Shown here one piece after another: positions 1-8,888 of a DNA stretch of 64,000 nt (position 1 is its first letter; each line of letters starts with the position of its first letter). The stretch is from contig CALVLH010000009.1 of assembly GCA_944336975.1 (NCBI GenBank), positions 1-64,000 of the forward strand, given 5' to 3'. The notes under the pieces are model-generated. The model made no database searches and was not told the DNA's origin. It saw only the letters and a program-made list of their open reading frames with translations. Position numbers and translations under genes: made by a program. This DNA comes from an uncultured Clostridia bacterium (lineage in GTDB: Bacteria; Bacillota; Clostridia; Christensenellales; Borkfalkiaceae).

Positions 1-111
1 CAAAGTGTTCTTGAACACGACCGATTCGCCCATGGTCACCTGACCGTCGCCCGCGATCGCCGTCACGCCGTCCTTTTTGACGGCGCAGATGGTCGTTCCG
101 CGAAATTCCAT
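1..111 (-). CDS. hslV: ATP-dependent protease subunit HslV (ClpQ), N-terminal fragment
   Basis: The 37 visible residues begin MEFRGTTICAV and contain AGDGQVTMGE. This is the conserved start of HslV, the proteasome-like peptidase of the HslUV protease. In the family the N-terminal Met is removed and a Thr becomes the nucleophile; here the TT pair at residues 6-7 is preceded by EFRG, as in several Bacillota HslV proteins. The gene is cut by the left window edge. It starts one base after the trmFO stop codon, so the two are translationally coupled. In many Bacillota xerC lies between trmFO and hslV; it is absent here. hslU is expected further left but is not visible. Confidence 0.88.
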   Translation of the reverse strand, partial: MEFRGTTICAVKKDGVTAIAGDGQVTMGESVVFKNTL

Positions 112-112
112 G

Positions 113-1429
113 TTATGACTCCTTTTCCCCGAATACGGTCAGGCGGAAGCGTTCGATCTCCGCCAACGCCCGCTCTCCGAGGAGCTGTTTTTTCTTTTTC
201 TTGTCGCGCACTTCGGGAAAACCCGCGCGCAAAACGCCGTAATTGGCGTTCATCGGCTGAAAATCCGTACCCGCGCCCGCAATGTATGCGGACAGCGCCC
301 CGCACATACAGGTATCCTGCGGCAGAGAGACTTCCCTCCCGTTCAGCCTGTTCCAGACGTGGATGCCCGCGAGCAGCCCGCTCATCGCGCTCTCGACGTA
401 CCCTTCCACGCCCGTGATCTGTCCCGCAAAGTACAGTCCCGGACGCCCTTTCACCGAAAAATCGGCGTTGAGCAGTTTCGGAGATTGCAGGTAGGTGTTG
501 CGGTGCATCACCCCGTAACGCAGGAACTCCGCGTTTTTCAGGGCGGGAATGAGGGAAAACACCCGCTTCTGCTCGCCGAATCTGAGATTGGTCTGACACC
601 CGACGAGATTATACGCGCTCCCCGCGCAATTCTCCTTGCGGAGCTGCAACACCGCATAGGGGCGTTTCCCTTCCCCGTCCGCAAGTCCGACGGGCTTGAA
701 CGTGCCGTATCGCAGGGTATCCGCACCGCGGGAAGCCATCACTTCGAGCGGCATACACCCTTCGAAGATCTCGCCCTTTTCAAATTCGTGCAGGGTGACT
801 TTTTCCGCCGCGAGCAGTTCGGAGACGAACCGATCGTATTCTTCCTTCGTCATGGGACAGTTGATGTAATCGCCCGTCCCCTTTCCGTAGCGGTCGCCCG
901 TGAAGGTATGTTCCAAATCGATGCTCTCCGCGCTCACGATGGGCGCGGACGCGTCGTAAAAATGCAGTCCGCCGCCTAATTCCCGCTCGATTGCCTCGTA
1001 CAGCTTCCCCGCCGTCAGCGGCCCCGTCGCGACGATGCCCGCTTCGGGCAGCTCTTCCGCCTCCTCGCAGACGATCTCGATGTTCGGACAGCTTCTGAGC
1101 GCGTCCGTGATATACGCCGCGAACGCTTCGCGGTCTACCGCCAGCGCCCCGCCCGCAGGGACGCGGCTCTTCTCCGCCGCACGCATGGTGAGCGAGCCGA
1201 GGCGGCGCATCTCCTCTTTCAGAAGCCCGCACGCGTTGCCGAAAGTATCGTCGCTTTTGAGCGAATTGGAGCAGACGAGTTCCCCGAACGCGGGATTCTC
1301 GTGCGCGGGCGTGAACTTTTTCGGTTTCATGTCCGCGAGGACGACGTGCACGCCGCGGCTGCCCAGATAATACGCCGCTTCCGAACCCGCCAGCCCCGCG
1401 CCGACGATCTTAACCGTTTGCATCCGCAC
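113..1429 (-). CDS. trmFO: Methylenetetrahydrofolate--tRNA-(uracil-5-)-methyltransferase TrmFO
   Basis: Folate- and FAD-dependent enzyme that makes 5-methyluridine at position 54 in the T-loop of tRNA. The protein (438 aa, normal for the family) opens with the FAD-binding GAGLAGSEAA motif at about residues 10-19, followed by the family stretch FGELVCSNSLKSDD. The C-terminal part contains YFAGQITGVEGYVES, typical of the GidA/TrmFO superfamily. The first 14-20 bases overlap the end of topA; Met3 is an equally possible start. The order topA-trmFO-hslV is conserved in Bacillota, so this belongs to the comM-dprA-topA operon. The smaller size and the absence of the long MnmG C-terminal domain separate it from the mnmG gene elsewhere in this window. 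Confidence 0.95.
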   Translation of the reverse strand: MRMQTVKIVGAGLAGSEAAYYLGSRGVHVVLADMKPKKFTPAHENPAFGELVCSNSLKSDDTFGNACGLLKEEMRRLGSLTMRAAEKSRVPAGGALAVDREAFAAYITDALRSCPNIEIVCEEAEELPEAGIVATGPLTAGKLYEAIERELGGGLHFYDASAPIVSAESIDLEHTFTGDRYGKGTGDYINCPMTKEEYDRFVSELLAAEKVTLHEFEKGEIFEGCMPLEVMASRGADTLRYGTFKPVGLADGEGKRPYAVLQLRKENCAGSAYNLVGCQTNLRFGEQKRVFSLIPALKNAEFLRYGVMHRNTYLQSPKLLNADFSVKGRPGLYFAGQITGVEGYVESAMSGLLAGIHVWNRLNGREVSLPQDTCMCGALSAYIAGAGTDFQPMNANYGVLRAGFPEVRDKKKKKQLLGERALAEIERFRLTVFGEKES

Positions 1430-3647
1430 CGCCTTCCGCGCCGTCCGCGGGCGCGGGCTTCGCCGCGATCCGATAGCCGCATTCCTTATTCACGCACTTG
1501 ACGGTGCCGCGCGGCGTCTTCACGAGCGCGCCGCCGCACTTGGGGCACTTCTCGCCCGTGGGGACGTCCCAGCTCATGAACTTGCATTCGGGATAACCGC
1601 TGCAACCGTAATACAGCTTGCCCGCGCGGGAGCGCAGTTTTTTGGTCGGTCTGCCGCATTCGGGGCAGATCCCCTCGTATTCTTCCTCTTTCTTTTCCCC
1701 GAACGGGAGCGTGGTCTTGCACTGCGGATAGTTGGGGCAGGCGAGGAATTTGCCGTATTTCCCGCTCTTGACCACCATCATCGCGCCGCACTTGGGACAA
1801 GGGGTATCGGAGACTTCCGCCTCCCCTTCGCTGACGATGTTGGAGCAGGCGGGATAATTGGAGCAGGCGAGATACTTGCCGTACTTGCCCGATTTCCTCA
1901 CCATGGGATGCCCGCACTTGGAGCAGAGGATGTCCGTCGGCTCGTCGCCGTCCGCATTGGCAAAGCGCAGTTTTTCTTCGAACGGGGGATAGAACTCCGC
2001 GATGATCGCGTGCCAGTCCTTGCCGCCCTCCTCGATGTCGTCCAGCTTTTCTTCCATGTCCGCCGTGAAGCCGACGTCCATGATGTCGGTGAAGTACTTG
2101 ACCAGCATATCGGTGATCTGATAGGCGATCTGCGTGGGGATCATGTACTTGCCGTCCTTTTCGACGTATTTTCTCTTGTTGAGCACGGAGATGATGGAAG
2201 CGTAGGTGGAAGGTCTGCCGATCCCCTTTTCTTCCATCGCCTTGACAAGGGAAGCGTCCGTATAGCGCACGGGCGGCTTGGTGAATTTCTGCTCCGCCTT
2301 GACGCCGTTGCAATCGAGCGCCTGTCCTTCGTTGAGGTCAGGAAGCAGCTTTCCGCTCGTCTCCTCGTCCTCTTCCTTTTTCGTCTCCTGATAGATCGCC
2401 GTAAATCCCGCGAATTTGAGCGTTTTTCCGCTCGCTTTGAGCGTATATTCGCCGTTCTCGATCTCGATCTGCATGGAGTTGTATTTCGCGTCCGCCATCT
2501 GCGAAGCGATGAAGCGCTCGTAGATGAGCTTGTACACGTTGTAATGCTTTTTGTCGAGCAGTTTCTTGACCGACTCGGGCGTGCGGGAAAGGTCGATGGG
2601 ACGGATCGCCTCGTGCGCGTCCTGCGCCCCCTTCTTGGAGGCGTAGACGTTCGGCTTCGCGGGACAGTACTCCTTGCCGAAGCGCTCCGCGATATATCCC
2701 AGCGCCGCCTGCTGCGCGTCCTCGGACACGCGGGTGGAGTCGGTACGGATGTAGGTGACGAAGGCGATATGCCCTTCGCCCTCCACGTCGATGCCCTCGT
2801 ACAGGTGCTGCGCCATGAGCATGGTCTCGGGCGCGGTCATGCCGAATTTATTGGAAGCATCCTGTTGGAGCGTGCTCGTCGTGAACGGCGCGGGCGCGTG
2901 CGAGGACGTGACCGATTTTTTGACGTTGCCGACGACGTATTCGCCCGCCGCGAGCGCCGCGAGGACGGCATCCGCCTCTTCCTTGTTCGACGGTTTGAAT
3001 TTTTTGCCGCGTTTCTTTTCCAGCGCGGCGCGGAAGGGAGAGAATTTCTTTTCCTTATCCTGCAATTCCGCGGTGATCGTCCAGTATTCTTCGGGGACGA
3101 ACGCGGCGATCTCGCGCTCCCTGTCTACGACGAGGCGCAGCGCGACCGACTGCACTCTGCCCGCCGAAAGCCCGTTGCGGATCTTGTTGTTGAGCAGGGG
3201 CGAGAGCTTATAGCCCACCAGGCGATCGAGCACGCGGCGCGCCTGCTGCGCGTCCACGAGGTTATAGTCGATCTTTCTCGGGTGGCGCAATGCCGTTTCC
3301 ACCGCTTTGGGAGAGATCTCGTTGAATTCGATGCGGTTCTCCCCCTCTTCGGGAAGCCCGAGCACCGTCTGCAAATGCCAGGAGATCGCCTCGCCTTCGC
3401 GGTCCGGGTCGGTCGCGAGATATACTCTGTCCGCCTTCGCCGCCTCTTCCGTCAGGCGGCGGATGGTATCCTCTTTTCCGGGCGACGTGACGTATTTCGG
3501 TTCGAAATTGTTCTTGACGGAAACGCCGAGCATCTTCTGCGGAAGGTCGCGGATATGCCCGCCCGACGCGTCCACGCGGTATTTGCCTTTGAGGTATTTG
3601 GAGATGGTTTTCGCCTTGGACGGCGATTCAACGATGATCAGATCCAT
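1410..3647 (-). CDS. topA: DNA topoisomerase I (type IA)
   Basis: Relaxes negatively supercoiled DNA through a 5'-phosphotyrosine intermediate. The start at MDLIIVESPSKAKTI is chosen because AAAAGGAG lies four bases upstream; a more upstream Met would place that site inside the gene. The Toprim acidic motif TDPDREGE is at about residues 79-86. The catalytic Tyr is in TYIRTDSTR, at about residue 299. The C-terminal 180 residues carry four Cys4 zinc-ribbon units (CSKCGHPM, CPKCGAMM, CPECGRPT, CPKCGGAL). The fourth is the most degenerate (CVNKECGY). The protein ends in an Ala/Gly/Asp-rich tail. The gene starts 14 bases after the dprA stop and overlaps trmFO by 20 bases. Total 745 aa. Confidence 0.96.
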   Translation of the reverse strand: MDLIIVESPSKAKTISKYLKGKYRVDASGGHIRDLPQKMLGVSVKNNFEPKYVTSPGKEDTIRRLTEEAAKADRVYLATDPDREGEAISWHLQTVLGLPEEGENRIEFNEISPKAVETALRHPRKIDYNLVDAQQARRVLDRLVGYKLSPLLNNKIRNGLSAGRVQSVALRLVVDREREIAAFVPEEYWTITAELQDKEKKFSPFRAALEKKRGKKFKPSNKEEADAVLAALAAGEYVVGNVKKSVTSSHAPAPFTTSTLQQDASNKFGMTAPETMLMAQHLYEGIDVEGEGHIAFVTYIRTDSTRVSEDAQQAALGYIAERFGKEYCPAKPNVYASKKGAQDAHEAIRPIDLSRTPESVKKLLDKKHYNVYKLIYERFIASQMADAKYNSMQIEIENGEYTLKASGKTLKFAGFTAIYQETKKEEDEETSGKLLPDLNEGQALDCNGVKAEQKFTKPPVRYTDASLVKAMEEKGIGRPSTYASIISVLNKRKYVEKDGKYMIPTQIAYQITDMLVKYFTDIMDVGFTADMEEKLDDIEEGGKDWHAIIAEFYPPFEEKLRFANADGDEPTDILCSKCGHPMVRKSGKYGKYLACSNYPACSNIVSEGEAEVSDTPCPKCGAMMVVKSGKYGKFLACPNYPQCKTTLPFGEKKEEEYEGICPECGRPTKKLRSRAGKLYYGCSGYPECKFMSWDVPTGEKCPKCGGALVKTPRGTVKCVNKECGYRIAAKPAPADGAEGGADANG

Positions 3648-3661
3648 AAGACTCCTTTTAT

Positions 3662-4738
3662 TCACAGGGCGGAATAGCGGTTCCCGCCCGACTTGACGAC
3701 GATATTTTTGATTTCCAGGGAAGCGAGCGTCGCCATCGCTTCGGGGAGGCTCATGCGGCAGAGCTGCGCGAGTTTCGCCGCATGCAGCTCTCCGTGTTCG
3801 CGGAGCGTTTCCGCGACCAGCCGCTCTTCCTGCGTGAGAGAAACGCGTTGTTCCTCGGGCGCTTCCATGCCGTAAGCGGAGAGGATGTCCTCCGCGCCCG
3901 TCGTAAGGTACGCGCCCTTTTTGATGAGTTCGTTACAGCCCGCGCCCTGCGCGATCCCGATGTTGTAGGGAAACGCGAACACGTCCCTGCCGTATTCCGC
4001 GGCATATCCCGCGGTGATGAGCGCGCCGCTGCGCTTTTCGCGGGCGGATACGACGAGCACGCCCTCCGAAAGCCCCGCCAGAAGGCGGTTACGCGCGGGG
4101 AAATAATACTTCGCGGACGGCGCATCGGGCGGATATTCGCTCAGGAGCAGTCCGCGCGAAGCGATCTTCTCTTTGAGGGACGCGTGTGAGCGGGGATAGC
4201 AGTGATCCAGCCCGCAAGGAAGCACGCTGATGAGATCGCCGCCATCCAGCGCGCCGTCGATCGCGGCGCGGTCGCCGCCTTCCGCGAGCCCTGTCACGAC
4301 GACAAAGCGGGACGCGATCTTTTCCGAGACCGTGCGCGCCTGTTTTTCCGCCCACGGCGGAGTCATGCGCGAGCCGACGATGCAGAATCTGCGGCGTTTC
4401 AGCAGTTCCCTTCTGCCCGCGCCGTATAAAACGAGCGGCGGATCGGGGATCGCCTTCAAGCTCTCGGGATAATCCTCGCTGACGAGGGAGATCGCAAAAT
4501 ATCCCTTTTCGTCCAGCGAGCGGACCAACTCGTCCGCCTGCCGTTCGCGGGAAGCGCGGTCAATATTATATACACGCCCTTTCCCGTCTTTTATCACGGC
4601 GGAGGAAAATTTTTCCCATTCGCCGAGGAGCACGGCGGGATCCTTTGCGGCGCGGAGCAACGCGATCTTGCCGCGATACTCGATCTGCGGGAGAGAATCC
4701 AGCCATATCATTGCCCTTTCTTCCGCCGTATATTGCAT
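3662..4738 (-). CDS. dprA: DNA processing protein DprA (Smf)
   Basis: Binds incoming single-stranded DNA during natural transformation and loads RecA. The Rossmann-like core shows GSRMTPPWAEKQA, VTGLAEGGDRAAI, VLPCGLDHCYPRSH, FPARNRLLAGLSEGVLV and SGALITAGYAAEYGRDVFA in the order typical of DprA. The C-terminal 60 residues look like the winged-helix domain found in many DprA proteins. The ATG at 4738 is preceded by GGAG with five bases between and lies just after the comM stop. A GTG at 4744 in the same frame is possible but has no better ribosome site. The neighbours comM and topA fit competence and DNA-handling genes. Whether this organism is transformable cannot be told from here. Confidence 0.94.
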   Translation of the reverse strand: MQYTAEERAMIWLDSLPQIEYRGKIALLRAAKDPAVLLGEWEKFSSAVIKDGKGRVYNIDRASRERQADELVRSLDEKGYFAISLVSEDYPESLKAIPDPPLVLYGAGRRELLKRRRFCIVGSRMTPPWAEKQARTVSEKIASRFVVVTGLAEGGDRAAIDGALDGGDLISVLPCGLDHCYPRSHASLKEKIASRGLLLSEYPPDAPSAKYYFPARNRLLAGLSEGVLVVSAREKRSGALITAGYAAEYGRDVFAFPYNIGIAQGAGCNELIKKGAYLTTGAEDILSAYGMEAPEEQRVSLTQEERLVAETLREHGELHAAKLAQLCRMSLPEAMATLASLEIKNIVVKSGGNRYSAL

Positions 4739-4740
4739 AA

Positions 4741-6267
4741 TCACTCCATTTTATCGTAAGTGCGATAGGACACCGCCTCAAAGACGTGGCGGGGCAGGAT
4801 CTCCTCGCTCGCGTCCAGATCGGCGATGGTGCGCGCGACTTTGATGATGCGAGAGCGCGCCCGCGCGGACAGCTTCATGCGCTCGAACGACGCGCGCAGG
4901 ATGTCGTCGCATTCGCGGGACAGCGGGCAGAATTCGCGCAGTTCGCGCTCGCCCATTTCCGCGTTCACGGAAATCTCCCTGCCCTCGAAACGGTTGCGCT
5001 GAATGCGCCGCGCCGTATCCACGCGCTCTTTCACCGTGCGCGAATCTTCCTGTTCCTCTTCGCTCGTGAGTTCGTCGTAGCCGACGGAATCCACTTCCAC
5101 CTGCAGATCGATGCGGTCGAGGAGTGGCCCCGAGACCTTCGCGCGGTAGCGGCGGATCTCGGCGGGCGTACAGGTACAGGTCAGATGATCGGATCCGTAA
5201 TTGCCGCAGGGACAGGGATTCATGCTCGCACAGAGCATGAACCGCGCGGGATAGGTGACCACGCCCGCCGAACGGGTGATGGTGATGACCCCGTCCTCGA
5301 GCGGCTGACGGAGCGCTTCCAGCGTGGAACGCTTATATTCGGGAAGTTCGTCCAAAAACAACACGCCGCCGTGCGCCAGGGAGATCTCCCCCGGATGAAC
5401 GGCGCGGTTTCCGCCTCCGCACATGGAGACGGTCGTCGCCGTGTGGTGCGGCGTGCGGAAGGGACGTTCGAGCACGATCCCCTCTTCGTTCAGAACGCCC
5501 GCCACCGAATGGATCTTGGTGATCTCGAGCGCCTCGTCAAAAGTTAGATCGGGCATGATCGTGGGGATACACCGCGCTAGCATGGTCTTGCCCGTGCCGG
5601 GAGGTCCCACCATGAGAAGGTTATGCCCGCCCGAAACGGCGATCTCCAACGCGCGGCGCGCCATGGGCTGCCCCTTAACGAAGGAGAGATCGACGGCGGA
5701 CTGCCGCCGCGTGACCAGCGAGAAAAAATCCGCGCTCTGCTGCTCTTCGAGCGGCGCGGCGCCCGTGATATGTCCCACGACCTGCGCGAGCGTTGCGGCG
5801 GGATAGATCTTCGCGCCGCGAAGGAATCTCGCCTCCTTGGCGTTCCCGCGGGGGATGACAAAGCGGGTAAACCCGTGCTTCTGCGCGGAAATGAGGATGG
5901 GCAGAAGCCCGCTCACGGGGCGCAGATCTCCGTTGAGGGAAAGCTCCCCGAGAAAGACGGTGTCGCCGAGCTCCGTCCCGACGAGTTGTTCGCTCGCTTT
6001 GAGCAGGCTGACAGCGACGGCGAGATCGAACCCCGCCCCTTCTTTTTTGAGATCCGCGGGCGCCAGATTGACGGTGATCTTGTGCAAGGGGAAGGCAAAC
6101 CCGCTGTTTTTGAGCGCGGAACGCACCCGCTCTTTCGACTCCTTGACGGCGGCGTCGGGAAGCCCCACCATTTCGTATGCGGGCAGCCCCTTGTTGACGT
6201 CTGTCTCCACCTCGACGGGCACGCCCTCCAGCCCGTTCAGCGCATAGCAGATGACTTTGGCGATCAT
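4741..6267 (-). CDS. comM: ComM/YifB family AAA+ ATPase (Mg-chelatase-like)
   Basis: 508-residue protein of the YifB/ComM family. The N-terminal 180 residues resemble the Lon-protease-like fold found in this family (ETDVNKGLPAYEMVGLPDAAVKESKERVRSA and a GELSLNGDLRPVSG stretch). The AAA+ module follows, with Walker A GPPGTGKT at 221-228 and Walker B GGVLFLDELPE near 295-305. The Cys-rich MNPCPCGNYG segment is characteristic. In Haemophilus and Vibrio, ComM is a helicase that promotes branch migration during transformation; the role in Bacillota is inferred. It is followed directly by dprA, which supports a recombination role. It starts 15 bases after the preceding membrane-protein gene, so they are probably co-transcribed. 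Confidence 0.93.
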   Translation of the reverse strand: MIAKVICYALNGLEGVPVEVETDVNKGLPAYEMVGLPDAAVKESKERVRSALKNSGFAFPLHKITVNLAPADLKKEGAGFDLAVAVSLLKASEQLVGTELGDTVFLGELSLNGDLRPVSGLLPILISAQKHGFTRFVIPRGNAKEARFLRGAKIYPAATLAQVVGHITGAAPLEEQQSADFFSLVTRRQSAVDLSFVKGQPMARRALEIAVSGGHNLLMVGPPGTGKTMLARCIPTIMPDLTFDEALEITKIHSVAGVLNEEGIVLERPFRTPHHTATTVSMCGGGNRAVHPGEISLAHGGVLFLDELPEYKRSTLEALRQPLEDGVITITRSAGVVTYPARFMLCASMNPCPCGNYGSDHLTCTCTPAEIRRYRAKVSGPLLDRIDLQVEVDSVGYDELTSEEEQEDSRTVKERVDTARRIQRNRFEGREISVNAEMGERELREFCPLSRECDDILRASFERMKLSARARSRIIKVARTIADLDASEEILPRHVFEAVSYRTYDKME

Positions 6268-6282
6268 AGGCTCCCCCCTTCC

Positions 6283-8181
6283 TTATACCGCGGCAAGCCA
6301 GCTTGCGGGAAGCGGAACGGAGAAAACGAAAGGCACCATCACGACAAAGTAAAGCGCGAGAAGAACGACGAGCGCGATCTCCATCCCCTTTGCCGCGCGA
6401 GACAGTTTCGTCCCGTCCGAGACAAGCCCGCCGACGGCGATGAAGGAGAAGATCTGCGCCGCCGCAAAGGCGATGAGCCCCTGAGCGGAGAAGAATGCGC
6501 AAAGGAAGGAGAGCAGGAAGCCGACAAGGGCAACCGTTCCCCCACGCACGGCGGCGCGCGTTTCGCGCGTCTTTTCCGCAAGCCGCGCGCAGAGCACGAC
6601 GCGGATGAGAGAAAGGATGAGCCCGAATACCGCAATGACGACGCCGACGACGTTGAACGCCGCGATCGTGACCGCAAACGTTTCCCCCGTGCCGCGGAAC
6701 AACTGATATGTCAACGTCCAGACGGACTGCGCGGAGGAAAGGGAATTGGCGCCCGTAAACCCGCCTGCGATCCCCTGCCACAGGAGAGCGAAGAGGGAAA
6801 GCGCGGGAGACGCGGGATCGTCGAATACCTTGACGAGCGTGAAATACGCGGGCAGGACGGACAGAAGCAGGATCGCAAACAGTCCGACGAGCAGAGAACC
6901 CGCAAAGACGGCGGGCGCGATGCGGTTTTTATAGCGATATTCCGCGCGCACGGCGGAGACGCGCTCCTCTTTTTCCGGAACGCCTTCGCCGTCCGAAACG
7001 GGTTCTTCCTCCGCTTTCGCGAGATAAAACGCCTTGGCTTTCTGCTGGCGCACCATGCCCGCGACAAACAGACCGATCACCCCGAGCACGGGAACGGCAA
7101 AGACCGTGTTCACGGCGATCGCCGCCGCCGAAAAGATGCCCGCCGCAAAGACGGAACGGGCGCTCTTCACGTCTGCCCCTTTCAATCCCTTCGCATAGAA
7201 GGAATACGCCGCATATACGGCGGAGAGCAAGAAGAACACGCCGAGGAAGAGCGGCGTTCCCCAATGTCCGAAGCAGAAGGAATACCCGCCTAACGCAAAC
7301 AGGAGCGCAAAGACGAACCCCGCCCTGTCGCTGCGGAACATGCGTTTCGTGAGCAGATACCCGAGGATCAGGCATCCGAAGGAAGCGAGGAACGGGAAGA
7401 AACGAAGCCCGAACGGACTCATGCCGAAGATCAGCGTGCCCAATGCGAGAATATCCAGACCAAACAGATTATATACGCGGTCCATGTGATAGACGTTCCC
7501 CTCGGTATAGGAATTGCCCGTGCGCATTTCCGCGATCGTCATCATGGAATAAGCCTCTTCTTCGCCGTAGCGGAAGAAAGACGACTGCGTAAGGACGGGA
7601 ACCTTCTGCGCGTCGAGCATCTTTTCCGCCGCCTTCGCGTCGATGCCGGAAGAATAACCCTTTTCGATCTTGGCGGGCACGAGCGTGCCGTCGTCGGCGA
7701 CGAACGCCACCTCGTTGACGAGCAGACTGCAATCGATCGCGGTCAGTTCATAATAGGCATAAGTGGAAAGCGAGTAGTTGACGCTGGAAAGATCGTAAGG
7801 GGTGAACCAGTTGAAGGAGATCCCCTTCGCGCTCTTTTCCTGATCGGAATAGAGGTTGTCCAGCTTCGCTTCGCCGAAGTTGGAAACATACCACGAACCC
7901 GTGGAAGGCGACGAAGCGCGGCGGACGCGGACGGTCGCCTGCGAACCGATCTCGTTGTAGATCGTGCCGATGTTCAGATACAGATATTTAAGAGATGTCT
8001 GCCCTTCCTGCTTTTCGAGGCGGAAGACGACGGACGCGCCTTTTTTCAGCTCATAACTCTCCCCTGTCGACTGAACGCTGCCGAGCGTCCCCATTCCGAC
8101 CACAAAAAATACGAGCGCGAGAATGACGAACGCGCGCGCAAATGCGGAAAGCCTCTTCCAGGTTTTTCTGATTTTGTTCAT
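6283..8181 (-). CDS. Polytopic membrane protein, GT39/PMT-like
   Basis: 632 residues. There is one N-terminal membrane segment (about 16-36), then a soluble beta-rich domain of roughly 200 residues predicted outside the membrane, then about nine or ten further hydrophobic helices. Around residues 240-330 the stretch SPFGLRFFPFLASFGCLILGYLLTKRMF and the following helices resemble dolichyl-phosphate-mannose-type (GT39/ArnT-like) glycosyltransferases. The Asp/Glu catalytic pair of that family is not obvious, so function is inferred only. A charged loop near residue 400 (EEEPVSDGEGVPEKEER) is probably cytoplasmic. It is the first gene of the operon that continues into comM, with its own promoter at 8212-8240. 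It could equally be an uncharacterised envelope protein. Confidence 0.6.
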   Translation of the reverse strand: MNKIRKTWKRLSAFARAFVILALVFFVVGMGTLGSVQSTGESYELKKGASVVFRLEKQEGQTSLKYLYLNIGTIYNEIGSQATVRVRRASSPSTGSWYVSNFGEAKLDNLYSDQEKSAKGISFNWFTPYDLSSVNYSLSTYAYYELTAIDCSLLVNEVAFVADDGTLVPAKIEKGYSSGIDAKAAEKMLDAQKVPVLTQSSFFRYGEEEAYSMMTIAEMRTGNSYTEGNVYHMDRVYNLFGLDILALGTLIFGMSPFGLRFFPFLASFGCLILGYLLTKRMFRSDRAGFVFALLFALGGYSFCFGHWGTPLFLGVFFLLSAVYAAYSFYAKGLKGADVKSARSVFAAGIFSAAAIAVNTVFAVPVLGVIGLFVAGMVRQQKAKAFYLAKAEEEPVSDGEGVPEKEERVSAVRAEYRYKNRIAPAVFAGSLLVGLFAILLLSVLPAYFTLVKVFDDPASPALSLFALLWQGIAGGFTGANSLSSAQSVWTLTYQLFRGTGETFAVTIAAFNVVGVVIAVFGLILSLIRVVLCARLAEKTRETRAAVRGGTVALVGFLLSFLCAFFSAQGLIAFAAAQIFSFIAVGGLVSDGTKLSRAAKGMEIALVVLLALYFVVMVPFVFSVPLPASWLAAV

Positions 8182-8211
8182 TTCGATATTCCTTATTATA
8201 TGATATTTCCT

Positions 8212-8240
8212 ATTCTAACCGATAACGCGGCAATTGTAAA
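8212..8240 (-). promoter_or_regulatory. Sigma-A type promoter for the membrane protein-comM-dprA-topA operon
   Basis: On the minus strand, TTTACA and TAGAAT are separated by 17 bases, 31 bases before the start codon of the membrane-protein gene. No other good promoter was seen in front of comM, dprA, topA or trmFO, so it may serve the whole run. Confidence 0.6.
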
Positions 8241-8284
8241 CGATTTTTTGCGCATTTTTTTTGATTTTTTTCTCGCCGCGGGAG

Positions 8285-8330
8285 AAGAAAAAAAAGAAAA
8301 CAGCCCGTCATTGACTTTTGACAGGCTGTA
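8285..8330 (-). terminator. Rho-independent terminator of rplS
   Basis: On the minus strand ACAGCCTGTCA and TGACGGGCTGT form an 11-bp stem with one G:T pair and an 8-base loop, followed by TTTTCTTTTTTTTC. It lies 20 bases after the rplS stop codon. Confidence 0.9.
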
Positions 8331-8349
8331 TTTCTCATTGCTCGCGCAA

Positions 8350-8694
8350 TTACTTCACTTCTTTGATTTTCGCCGCTTTACCCGTAAGGCCGCGCAGATA
8401 ATAGAGCTTCGCTCTCTTGACTTTACCCGCTCTGACGACCTGGATGTAAGCTACCTTCGGGGAATGCAGGGGGAAGCATCTCTCCACGCCTACGCCGAAA
8501 GACAGACGTCTGACGGTGAAGGTCTCGCGAATTCCGCCGTTCTTCTTGGCGATGACGACGCCTTCGAAATTCTGGATTCTTTCCTTGCCGCCCTCGATGA
8601 TGCGGTAGCCGACCTTAACGGTGTCGCCCACGTTGAACTGCGGAACGTTCTCTTTCAGACCTTCCGCTTCAATCGCTTCGATCAATCCTTTCAT
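8350..8694 (-). CDS. rplS: 50S ribosomal protein L19 (bL19)
   Basis: 114-residue bL19, which sits at the 30S-50S interface of the ribosome. Family motifs: [53 protein letters not shown] and [19 protein letters not shown]. The start at [14 protein letters not shown] is set by GGAGG eight bases upstream; a Met five codons earlier would contain that site. The usual partners rpsP, rimM and trmD are not adjacent. The gene is a single-gene transcript, with a promoter 72-100 bases upstream and its own terminator. Confidence 0.97.
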   Translation of the reverse strand: MKGLIEAIEAEGLKENVPQFNVGDTVKVGYRIIEGGKERIQNFEGVVIAKKNGGIRETFTVRRLSFGVGVERCFPLHSPKVAYIQVVRAGKVKRAKLYYLRGLTGKAAKIKEVK

Positions 8695-8765
8695 TGACTT
8701 TACCTCCATTGTTACGCGACGTTCATTCCCGAATACGGCAGAGGAACGCCCGAAGTCACTTGCTC

Positions 8766-8794
8766 ATTATAAAGGATGCCGAAAAAAAAATCAA
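8766..8794 (-). promoter_or_regulatory. Sigma-A promoter and short leader of rplS
   Basis: On the minus strand TTGATT-17 bases-TATAAT. The roughly 65-base leader (8695-8760) can fold GCGTTC with GAACGT around a 19-base apical part. An L19 leader motif that autoregulates rplS is known in Bacillota; this leader is in the right place and of the right size, but I could not confirm the consensus. Confidence 0.75.
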
Positions 8795-8888
8795 CCCTTT
8801 TGCGCCCTGTTTTCGATATTTTTTTCGCGCACGGCAAATTTCTTCCCCCCTCGGAGCGGAAAACGGAGCGCCTCGCCCTTTTTTGCGC

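Noticed and set aside
1908..3677. A long plus-strand frame opposite topA
   Set aside because: Arg/Phe-rich, no family motif, and topA is certain on the other strand.
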